Assembly: GCA_964511185.1 (NCBI GenBank) | Contig: CAZEDU010000062.1 | Location: 1 to 29,307, forward strand | Length of the DNA stretch: 29,307 nucleotides | Source: CAZEDU01 sp964511185 | GTDB lineage: Bacteria > Myxococcota > Myxococcia > Myxococcales > Myxococcaceae | Direction of reading: 5' to 3' | In this document: positions 1 through 6,642 of the stretch, piece by piece | Layout of the letters: each line of letters begins with the position of its first letter | Numbering within the stretch: position 1 is the stretch's first letter | Position numbers and translations under genes: made by a program | Notes under the pieces: model-generated | Told to the model about the DNA's origin: nothing | Seen by the model: only the letters and a program-made list of their open reading frames with translations | Database searches by the model: none

Positions 1-2
1 CC

Positions 3-248
3 GACTTCACCTGCCGCCAGAGCGACTCGGGTCGAACGCCCATCATCCTCGAGGTGGTGACCGCCGAGAGCGTGGAGGATCCGACCGCCGACAACCGCTG
101 GTCGCTTCTGTCCTCGGCCGCCAAGCTCTACAACGCCGAGCTCCACTTCGTGGTCCCCAAGTGGCACCCCAGCGGTGCGGTGGATCCGTTGCTCCGCCGC
201 CGGCTCTCGCGGATGGACCTCACCGTGAACCGCGTCTGGACCGTGTAG
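3..248 (+). CDS. C-terminal end of an unknown protein (5' end outside window)
   Basis: The reading frame is open from the left edge to a TAG at 246-248, giving 81 residues of a longer protein. An internal GTG at 54 is a possible start, but the frame continues upstream with the same codon character, so I treat the gene as truncated by the window. The visible part is soluble-looking, with a stretch of alternating hydrophobics (ELHFVVPKWH) and a basic segment LLRRRLSRMDL near the end. I see no motif and do not recognise the family. It lies on the same strand as dnaJ, about 100 nt upstream, with a possible promoter in the gap, so it is probably a separate transcription unit. Confidence 0.6.
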   Translation, partial: DFTCRQSDSGRTPIILEVVTAESVEDPTADNRWSLLSSAAKLYNAELHFVVPKWHPSGAVDPLLRRRLSRMDLTVNRVWTV

Positions 249-258
249 CCCCCTTGGA

Positions 259-286
259 TTGCCGCGGAAGTCCCCTGCGTTATATT
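259..286 (+). promoter_or_regulatory. Putative sigma-70-type promoter upstream of dnaJ
   Basis: TTGCCG (259-264) and TATATT (281-286) are separated by 16 nt, a plausible -35/-10 pair about 65 nt before the dnaJ ATG. An overlapping CTTGGAT (253-259) followed 12 nt later by CCCCTGC faintly resembles a heat-shock sigma-32 promoter, but the match is poor. No CIRCE inverted repeat is present. This is inference from sequence only. Confidence 0.35.
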
Positions 287-350
287 GCGCAACGCCTGCG
301 CCAGACTGACCACGAAGTCTCAATAGTTGCAGGCGGTTAGGGTCATTTTG

Positions 351-1463
351 ATGGCTGGGGCAGCAGCGCAGAAAAGGGACTATTACGAGGTGCTCGGGGT
401 GGAGCGCGGCGCCGACGCGTCGACCCTCAAGAGCGCGTATCGAAAAGTCGCTCTTCAATACCACCCCGACAGAAACCCCGGAGACAAAGAAGCCGAGGAC
501 AAGTTCAAGGAGGCGTCCGAGGCGTACGAGGTGCTGTCGGATCCCGACAAGCGCAGCCGCTACGACCAGTTCGGCCACGCGGGCAACCAGTTCGACGGCT
601 TTGGCGGCTTCCAGGGCGTCAACATCAACGACATCTTCGGGGACATTTTCGGCGACATCTTCGGCGGGGGTCGCCAGCGTCGGGGCGGTCGCGCGCGCGG
701 GGCGGACCTCCGCTACAACCTCGAGGTCACCTTCGAGGAGGCCGCGTTCGGCACCGAGGTGCAGGTCAAGATTCCTCGGCCGAAGCGCTGCGAAGCGTGC
801 GAGGGCACCGGCAGCAAGTCGAAGAAGACGCGCACCTGCCCCACGTGTGGCGGGGCTGGCGAGGTCCGCTTCTCACAGGGCTTCTTCGCCGTCAGCCGCT
901 CGTGCACGCAGTGCAGCGGCAGCGGCCAGGTGGTGAGCGACCCCTGCGCCGAGTGCCGCGGCAGCGGGCGGGTCGAGAGCGAGTCGAAGCTGACCGTGAA
1001 AATCCCCGGCGGCGTGGATACCGGTACGCGTGTGCGGCTCGCGGGTGAAGGAGAGCCCGGCGAGCACGGCGGGCCGCCCGGTGACCTGTACGTCGTCGTG
1101 CACGTTAAGGAGCACCCGCTCTTCGTTCGGGAGGACTACGAGGTGCTGTGCGAGGTGCCCATTTCGTTCACCCAGGCCGCGCTCGGCGCGCAGATCGACG
1201 TGCCCACGCTCGACGGCAAGGTGAAGATGAAGGTCCCCGCCGGCACGCAGACCGGCAAGGTGTTTCGCTTGAAGGGCAAGGGCATTCCGCACCTGCACGG
1301 CAACGGCCGGGGAGATCAACACGTGCGGGTGATCCTCGAGACGCCCACCGACCTGTCCGCGAAGCAGCGCGAGCTGCTGGAAAAGTTCGCGGAGATCTCC
1401 GGCGAAGAGACCCACCCGCAGTCGAAGAGCTTCTTCGCCAAGGTGCGCGAGCTCTTCGGCTAA
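351..1463 (+). CDS. dnaJ: Chaperone protein DnaJ (type I Hsp40)
   Basis: This is the cytoplasmic co-chaperone that delivers unfolded clients to DnaK and stimulates its ATPase. The 370-residue protein has the full type I order. The J domain (about 10-75) carries the HPD motif at residues 38-40. A Gly/Phe-rich linker (about 75-115) follows. Four CxxCxGxG zinc repeats begin at Cys147, Cys163, Cys185 and Cys199, and the C-terminal substrate-binding beta domains complete the protein. I chose the ATG at 351 over an upstream TTG at 327 because the J domain begins right after it and a TAGGG ribosome-binding-like stretch lies about 8 nt upstream. dnaK and grpE are not in the window. The next gene begins 5 nt after the stop, so the two are probably co-transcribed. 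Some myxobacteria carry several dnaJ copies, so this need not be the one paired with dnaK. Confidence 0.97.
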   Translation: MAGAAAQKRDYYEVLGVERGADASTLKSAYRKVALQYHPDRNPGDKEAEDKFKEASEAYEVLSDPDKRSRYDQFGHAGNQFDGFGGFQGVNINDIFGDIFGDIFGGGRQRRGGRARGADLRYNLEVTFEEAAFGTEVQVKIPRPKRCEACEGTGSKSKKTRTCPTCGGAGEVRFSQGFFAVSRSCTQCSGSGQVVSDPCAECRGSGRVESESKLTVKIPGGVDTGTRVRLAGEGEPGEHGGPPGDLYVVVHVKEHPLFVREDYEVLCEVPISFTQAALGAQIDVPTLDGKVKMKVPAGTQTGKVFRLKGKGIPHLHGNGRGDQHVRVILETPTDLSAKQRELLEKFAEISGEETHPQSKSFFAKVRELFG

Positions 1464-1468
1464 CGTGA

Positions 1469-1960
1469 ATGCGGCTCCCCCTCCCAGCCCTCGCCTGCCT
1501 CGCGTTCGCCTGCGCGCCGGCGCAGCCCAAGCATCCCGGCGTCTCCCATGTCGTGCCGACCGACGCGCGGCACACCGCGACCTGTTCGGACGCGTGCGGC
1601 AACGAGGTGAACCCGCCGACCGGCGGGCCGCACTGCGCATCGACCGCGCCCTGCCGCGAGTACGACACCCCGCAGCCGCGCTGTGAGTGGATCCACAACC
1701 TCGAGCACGGCCACGCGGTGCTCGCCTACAACTGCCCGCAAGGATGTCCGGACGAGGTCGAGGCGCTGCGCGCGATTCGGGCCGAGCGGGGTCCGAGCCG
1801 CATCCTCTTGACGCCGGATCCGCTCCTGCCTCACCGCGTGGCGGCGATCGTCTGGGCCTGGTCGTACTCGGGGGACCACGTCGACGCCGACGCCATCGCC
1901 GAGGTGCTGTCGCATCAAGACGAAGAAGCGCCTGAGCCCGGGCTCGGCTGCGCGCCCTGA
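1469..1960 (+). CDS. DUF3105 family protein, probable lipoprotein
   Basis: The 163-residue product has a short hydrophobic N terminus ending at Cys15 (ALACLAFAC), which suggests a weak lipoprotein or secretion signal. The rest matches the pattern I know for DUF3105: a PPTGGPH segment (about 49-55), a CEWIHNLEHGHAVLAY segment with the conserved His/Glu/His residues (about 72-87), and a hydrophobic VAAIVWAWSY strand near the end. The family has no established function; its conserved His and Cys residues suggest metal binding, which is inference. Several additional Cys residues (CSDACG, CPQGC) could form disulfides outside the cytoplasm. The ATG lies 5 nt after the dnaJ stop with no clear ribosome-binding site, so translation is probably coupled to dnaJ. 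Confidence 0.85.
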   Translation: MRLPLPALACLAFACAPAQPKHPGVSHVVPTDARHTATCSDACGNEVNPPTGGPHCASTAPCREYDTPQPRCEWIHNLEHGHAVLAYNCPQGCPDEVEALRAIRAERGPSRILLTPDPLLPHRVAAIVWAWSYSGDHVDADAIAEVLSHQDEEAPEPGLGCAP

Positions 1961-2332
1961 CCTTTTCTTCGCGGGGTGCAAGCGCGATTGGAAAGGCGGG
2001 CCTGGATGGGGAGCGTGAACTGAGTCACTGGTTCGCCTGCGCTTTGATGGCCCGTGCGCACGCCAAGACACGACCGCTGAGCGGCGGTGGGTGCCCGTTC
2101 GACGCGAAGCGCGCAGTGGGCGTGAAATCGGTTGCTCCAGCGACCTTTTTCACGCCCACCGCCTGCCAAGCCGCGACAAAACCCCCGGCCCGAGACGCGG
2201 CACCGCTCGGCGGCGTTCGCCCGAGCGTCTGACAATCCAGCCCCCGCTCCCCCAGGGCTTTCTTCGCCGTTCCAAGAAACCCAACGCGGGGCCCTTCCGA
2301 CAATCCGCCGAAACTCTTCGGAGGTTTGTCCC
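1961..2332 (+). other. 372-nt non-coding region with hairpins
   Basis: No frame here has convincing coding character. It holds a large near-perfect hairpin at 2116-2159 (listed separately), a small palindrome CCGCT-G-AGCGG at 2074-2084, and a further dyad CGCTCGG (2204-2210) / CCGAGCG (2221-2227). A clear GGAGG at 2320-2324 at its right end serves the next gene. It could hold a small RNA or a long leader for that gene. I found no convincing promoter or T-tract. Confidence 0.5.
2116..2159. repeat. 44-nt long hairpin (12-bp perfect outer stem plus inner stem)
   Basis: GTGGGCGTGAAA at 2116-2127 is perfectly complementary to TTTCACGCCCAC at 2148-2159. Inside it, after a 2-by-2 internal loop, GGTTGC (2130-2135) pairs with GCGACC (2140-2145) around a 4-nt loop, with one G-T wobble. 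No T-tract follows on either strand, so it is not a classical intrinsic terminator. It may be a dispersed palindromic repeat or a structured RNA. Confidence 0.75.
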
Positions 2333-2335
2333 CTG
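2320..2335 (+). promoter_or_regulatory. Ribosome-binding site that points to a CTG start codon
   Basis: GGAGG at 2320-2324 is followed after 8 nt by CTG at 2333-2335, in frame with the propeller gene. No ATG, GTG or TTG lies in that frame between 2135 and 2460. The codons after CTG have the strong G/C third positions of real genes here. A TTG at 2326 is in another frame and only 1 nt from the GGAGG. Confidence 0.6.
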
Positions 2336-3694
2336 CCCACGCGCATCAGCACCAACGAGCTCGCCGCCAAGCTGTTCCGCCACGCCTCGGATGCGGTCTC
2401 CAAGGCCAACACCGACACGTCGAAGACCTATCTGTCGACCACCGAACGTCGCGCGCTCCCCGTGAACGTGCGGGACAACGTCGACGCGGTCGCGCCCTCG
2501 ACCACCACGTCGGTGCGCGTCTCGACATTGCTCACCGCGCTCGAGAAGGACGCCAAGGCGGAGGTCGCGCGCGTCGCGGGCACCGACGGCTTCGTCACTC
2601 AGGCCGAGGCCAACCGCCTCGTCGCGCGGTGGCGCGACAACATGGCCGCCCTCCAGCCGTTCGCCGACCCGCCGTCGGCCACCGCCGGCGGCAGCGTGTT
2701 CGGCATCGCCGGCACCGTGCCCGCATCGAAGGTGAAGGTGACGCCGATGCTCCGCGGCCTCTCCAAGCCCACCGGCGTGGCGCTCAACCCGCACAAGAAG
2801 TCGCTGTGGATCGTCAACAGCGGCAACGACAGCTCGGTCGTCGTCGAGGGCTTTGGCACCCGGAACGCGCGCGTGTTGCCGTTCAAGGACACCAGCGACC
2901 ACTTCATGATGCGGCCGATGGCCTTGGCCTTCTCGCGCGGCAAGAACGAGATGGTCACCGTGCAGGAGTCGATGAACGACTACAACGGCAAGGCGCGGCC
3001 CAACTTCTTCATGGGCCCCACGCTGTGGGACGCCGACCTGCGCTACTACGACGGCGACGCGCCGGGGCACTACGACATGCTGCACCACTCGCCGCTCGCG
3101 ATGGGCGTGGCCGCCGGACGCGACAACAACAAGCGCGAGTACTGGGTCTTCAACGGGCTCGCCGGCAGCATCGACCGCTACTTCTTCAACAAGCCGCACG
3201 CGCATGGGACCGACGACCACCGCGACGGCGAGACGCTGCGCTACGCGACCGGTCAGCTCAAGCGCGTGGCCGGCGTGCCGAGCAACATGGTGTGGGACCC
3301 GGCGACGGATCAGCTCTTCATCGCCGACACCGGGAACAAGCGCATCGCGGTGCTCGACACCAAGGAGTCGAGCCGCGGTCAGGCCTTCCGCGCCGCCGCG
3401 TACCACGGCGAGACGCCGCTGCTGGAGACGCGTCAGCCGAACACCAAGACGCTGGTGCCCGCGAGCGCCGGGCTCGGCGCGCCGAGCGGGCTCATCCTGC
3501 ACAACAACCACCTGGTGGTGGGCGACTACGCGACCGGGAAAATCCGCGTCTACACCAAGGCCGGTCAGCTCAAGGGCGAGCTCGACACCGGCCTGGGCCG
3601 CAACACGCTGACCGGAATCACCGCCGGCCCGAAGGGCGAGCTGCTCGCGCTCGACGCGCGGGGCGGGCGGCTGGTGCAGATCAACGTCGGCTGA
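2333..3694 (+). CDS. NHL-type beta-propeller protein with EF-hand-like N-terminal region (CTG start)
   Basis: The product is about 453 residues if translation begins at CTG 2333. There is no signal peptide or membrane segment, so it is probably cytoplasmic or exported by another route. Residues 1-115 are helical and include GTDGFVTQAEANRLV (83-97), which looks like one half of an EF-hand-type loop. From about residue 137 onward there are blade-like repeats of NHL character: GLSKPTGVALNPHKKSLWIVN, VPSNMVWDPATDQLFIADTGNKRIAVLD, and LGAPSGLILHNNHLVVGDYATGKIRVY. NHL propellers usually mediate protein or ligand binding; the ligand is unknown. The central part is rich in His, Asp and Tyr (YYDGDAPGHYDMLHH). 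A more conservative start would be GTG at 2461, which would discard a well-coded stretch. The His-rich gene 14 nt downstream is almost certainly in the same operon. Confidence 0.7.
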   Translation: MPTRISTNELAAKLFRHASDAVSKANTDTSKTYLSTTERRALPVNVRDNVDAVAPSTTTSVRVSTLLTALEKDAKAEVARVAGTDGFVTQAEANRLVARWRDNMAALQPFADPPSATAGGSVFGIAGTVPASKVKVTPMLRGLSKPTGVALNPHKKSLWIVNSGNDSSVVVEGFGTRNARVLPFKDTSDHFMMRPMALAFSRGKNEMVTVQESMNDYNGKARPNFFMGPTLWDADLRYYDGDAPGHYDMLHHSPLAMGVAAGRDNNKREYWVFNGLAGSIDRYFFNKPHAHGTDDHRDGETLRYATGQLKRVAGVPSNMVWDPATDQLFIADTGNKRIAVLDTKESSRGQAFRAAAYHGETPLLETRQPNTKTLVPASAGLGAPSGLILHNNHLVVGDYATGKIRVYTKAGQLKGELDTGLGRNTLTGITAGPKGELLALDARGGRLVQINVG

Positions 3695-3708
3695 TCAGGA
3701 GAAAATCC

Positions 3709-4401
3709 ATGGGGACGACCCACATTCATCAAGACGGCTCGCGTCACGTTCACGTGCAGGGACACACCAGCGGCGCGGGTGGCCATCACCACGCCGACGG
3801 CGCGGGCGGGCACCACATCGCGCCGCCGAAGACCGGCCCCTGGGTGGTCATCACGCAGCTGAAGGGCGGGTTGGCCATCCGCGTGGATCAGCAGCTCCGG
3901 GCGTTGAAGGACTACCAGGGCCAGCTCAAGGCCGCGCAGGTGCGGCGGCTCAAGACGGTGCCCGCGCTGCGAGGCAAGGTGGCGCTGGTCGAGGCCGCGC
4001 TGCGCCGCACGCTCCGCCCGTTCGCCGAGAAGGTCGACTCCTCGTTCGCCCAGCTCTCGAAGGTCGAGTACGCGCTCAGCCGGGGCCGCGCCGACTACCA
4101 GCAGGTGCTCGCGACGTTGACGGCGATGCGGAAGAAGGTCGCCGCTGGCCAGGGCGTGCAGGCGCAAGCCGCCGCGCTCCAGACGAAGCTGGACGCGACG
4201 TGCGATGGGCTCGCCGCCATCGACCACAAGTATTGCCACGGCGTGATGAACGCGCGGGTGCCGACCGACGCGGCCGGGCTCCAGAGGCTCGCGGCGGACG
4301 TCGCCGCCCGCGCGGCGCTGGTGGCCAAGGACGCCAACCAGAACCGCCTCAAGGTGCACAGCTACCTTCAGGCGGTCTCTCAGGGCCTCGCGGTGATGTA
4401 G
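3709..4401 (+). CDS. His-rich N terminus plus helical domain, unknown function
   Basis: The product has 230 residues and a good ribosome-binding site (AGGAG at 3697-3701, 7 nt before the ATG). Ten of the first 36 residues are His, at 5, 7, 13, 15, 19, 26-28, 35 and 36, set among Gly, Asp and Ser. Such a tail would be expected to bind Ni, Zn, Cu or Co. From about residue 40 the protein is predicted almost wholly alpha-helical with coiled-coil-like heptads (LKGGLAIRVDQQLRALKDY and onward), plus two Cys in CDG and YCHG. I do not recognise a family. It sits directly behind the propeller gene, so the two products may work together. A metal-storage, metal-sensing or metal-delivery role is inference only. 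Confidence 0.8.
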   Translation: MGTTHIHQDGSRHVHVQGHTSGAGGHHHADGAGGHHIAPPKTGPWVVITQLKGGLAIRVDQQLRALKDYQGQLKAAQVRRLKTVPALRGKVALVEAALRRTLRPFAEKVDSSFAQLSKVEYALSRGRADYQQVLATLTAMRKKVAAGQGVQAQAAALQTKLDATCDGLAAIDHKYCHGVMNARVPTDAAGLQRLAADVAARAALVAKDANQNRLKVHSYLQAVSQGLAVM

Positions 4402-4410
4402 CCGAGAGGT

Positions 4411-4440
4411 AGGGGACCGTCCCCAAAGGGGACTGTCCCC
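4411..4440. repeat. Double GGGGAC/GTCCCC dyad element (copy A)
   Basis: GGGGACCGTCCCC (4412-4424) and GGGGACTGTCCCC (4428-4440) are two near-palindromes separated by AAA, directly after the stop of the His-rich gene. A very similar double element lies at 21937-21968, and half of one is built into the convergent hairpin at 8275-8310. This is the layout of a REP-type intergenic repeat and may also help end transcription. Confidence 0.7.
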
Positions 4441-4494
4441 GGGCGACCAAGGTTGGGGAACTGAACCCGACCCCCTGTGTTATGCAGTTCGCCC

Positions 4495-6588
4495 ATGCGC
4501 CGCGCCTTCGTCTGGACTGCGTCCGCCCTCGTTCTTTCGCTGTTCCTCGCCTGCCCGCGCCCCTCGGGCGGTCAAGTCCGCGCCGATTAGTTCGAGCCGA
4601 CGCGGCCGCGCGTCGAGCCCAAGGCAGATCCCGTCGCGGAGCAAGCGCTCTCGCAGGCGGAGTCGGGCGCGCAGAGCGCCTCGCCCACCAAGCAAGTCGA
4701 GCTGTACCTCGCCGTCCGCAAGGCCTACCCCGAGTCCATCGCCGGCCAAGAGGCGCTCTACCGGGCCGCTGACGCCGCCTACGCCGCGCGCGACTTTCCC
4801 AAGGCGCGGAGCCTGTTCGGCGAGCTGCTCTTCGAGAACCCGCTCTTTGACAAAGCCAACGACGCCCGCTTCAAGTTGGGCCTGTCCGCGCTCGAGACCT
4901 ACGCCTACCGCGAGGCCTTGCAGATGCTGCTCGCGGTGGCCGACCGCTCCCAAGGGGAAGACCGCGCCCGCGCGCTCGCGGCGGCGGCGCGGGCGGCCGA
5001 AGGCTTCGAGCAGTTCGACGAGGCGCTGCGCATCGCCATCCGGGTGAGCGACGAGGCGGGCACGCCCGCGGAGCGCGAGGCGGCGCTCCAGCGCATCACC
5101 GAGCTGGTGGAAGGCCGCGTCGGCTTCTTGGACATCGCCAAGGTCCGGCAGGACCTCTCGCCCGGCCACCCCGCTTGGCCGGTGCTCACCTTCAAGCTCG
5201 CGCGCGTCTACCACCACCTGCGCGACTGGACGCGGCTGGAGGAGACGCTGCAGGCCTTCCTGCGCGAGGCCCCCAACCACGCGTACGCCCCCGCCGCGCG
5301 CGAGCTGCTCGAGCGCTCCGCCCGCCGCGCCGAAGTCAAGCCGCGCACCGTGGGCGTCGTGCTCCCGATGAGCGGCCGCTACAAGCAGGTCGGCGAGGCG
5401 GTGATGCGCGGCGTCCAGCTCGCGCTCAAGGGCAGCGACATCGAGCTGGTGGTGAAGGACAGCCAGGGCGACATGACGCTCGCCGGGCGCCAGGTCGAGG
5501 AGCTGGCCTTCGACGAAGGCGTCATCGCCATCATCGGGCCGGTGCTGGAGGACGAGTCGCGCCGCGCCGCGCTGGTCGCCGAAGAGCTGCAGGTCCCGTT
5601 GCTGACCCTGACCCGCGGCGAGGGCATCACCGCCATCGGCCCGCACATCTTTCGCAACATGCTCACCGCGCAGCAGCAGGCGGAGGCGCTCGCCGAGTAC
5701 GCGGTGCATTCGCTCGGCTACAAGACCTTCGCGGTGCTGTACCCAAACATCCCGTTCGGGGTGAAGATGACCAACGAGTTCTGGGACGAGGTCCTCGCGC
5801 GCGGCGGCGCGATGCGCGGCGCCGAGAGCTACGCCTTCGACCAGAAGACCTTCACCAGCGAGGCGAAGAAGCTGGTCGGCCGCTACTACCTGGAAGACCG
5901 CGCCGACTACATCGAGAAGAGCCGGGAGATCATTCAGGGCACGTCGGATCAATTCCGCCGCCGCAAGGCGCTCGAGAAGCTGCGCTCCTCGCTCAACCCC
6001 ATCGTCGACTTCGAGGCGCTGCTCATTCCCGACAGCTGGGAGAACGTGGGCCTGGTCGCGCCCGCGCTGGCGGTGGAGGACATCATCACCAACGCCTGCG
6101 ACCCGCGCGACTTGGAGCGCATCCGCAAGACCACCGGCAAGAAAGACCTCAAGACCGTCACCTTGCTCGGCACCAACACCTGGAGCTCGCCCAAGAACCG
6201 CGCCGGCGTGCCGGGCCTCATCGAGCGCGGCGGCAAGTTCGTGATGTGCTCGGTTTATGTCGACGGCTTCTTCGCCGACTCGAGCCGCGCGCCCACCAAG
6301 AAGTTCGTGAACGCCTACCGGAACGCCTACTCTGACTACGAGCCCACCTTGCTCGACGCCATCGGCTACGACTCGGCCCAAATCGTTCGTACCATTCTCG
6401 ACAAGCGCGCACCGGCGAGCCGCGCCGCGTTCACCACCGAGCTGTCGGCGGTGAGGGGCTTCGACGGCGCCACCGGCGAGACCAGCTTCAACGACGCGCG
6501 CGAGGCGGTGAAGCTGCTGTTCTTCCTCACCATCGACAACCAAGGCATCAAGGAGCTCACGCCCAAGGCGAAGCCTTCGGGCTCCTGA
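4495..6588 (+). pseudogene. LpoA/LppC-like periplasmic-binding lipoprotein gene interrupted by one amber codon
   Basis: One continuous frame begins at ATG 4495 with a lipoprotein signal (hydrophobic VWTASALVLSLFLAC, Cys at residue 20). It meets TAG at 4588-4590 (codon 32) and then stays open to TGA at 6586-6588. After the TAG the coding character is unbroken: a helical TPR-like region (about 35-280, including YRAADAAYAARDFPKARSLF), then a type I periplasmic-binding fold (about 282-690) opening with TVGVVLPMSGRYKQVGEAVMRG and containing IAIIGPVLEDESRRAALVAEE. This layout matches penicillin-binding-protein activators, outer-membrane lipoproteins that stimulate peptidoglycan synthases; a branched-chain amino-acid type binding protein is the alternative. 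The first downstream start in frame is TTG 4876, which would lose the signal and part of the TPR region. One base change (TAG to GAG) would restore 697 residues. It is therefore a recent nonsense mutation, a sequence error, or read-through. Confidence 0.85.
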
Positions 6589-6642
6589 GTCCGACAGCGG
6601 AACAGTTGCGTCGTCCCGCGCCTGTCCCTAATGGTGTTCCTT

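Noticed and set aside
253..350. CIRCE element or sigma-32 promoter before dnaJ
   Set aside because: No TTAGCACTC/GAGTGCTAA dyad is present and the heat-shock-like match is too weak to claim.
2326..3708. A frame from TTG 2326 running into the His-rich gene, suggesting one 691-residue protein
   Set aside because: The first two thirds are Arg/Gln/His-rich noise in the wrong frame of the propeller gene. The His-rich gene has its own ATG and ribosome-binding site at 3709.
4588..4590. Amber codon as pyrrolysine or selenocysteine read-through
   Set aside because: The position is in a linker just after a lipoprotein signal, not an active site. Selenocysteine uses TGA, and no pyrrolysine genes are visible here. 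A mutation or sequence error is simpler.
4480..6543. Long minus-strand frame opposite the amber-split lipoprotein gene
   Set aside because: No domains and typical shadow composition; the plus strand shows signal peptide, TPR and periplasmic-binding features.
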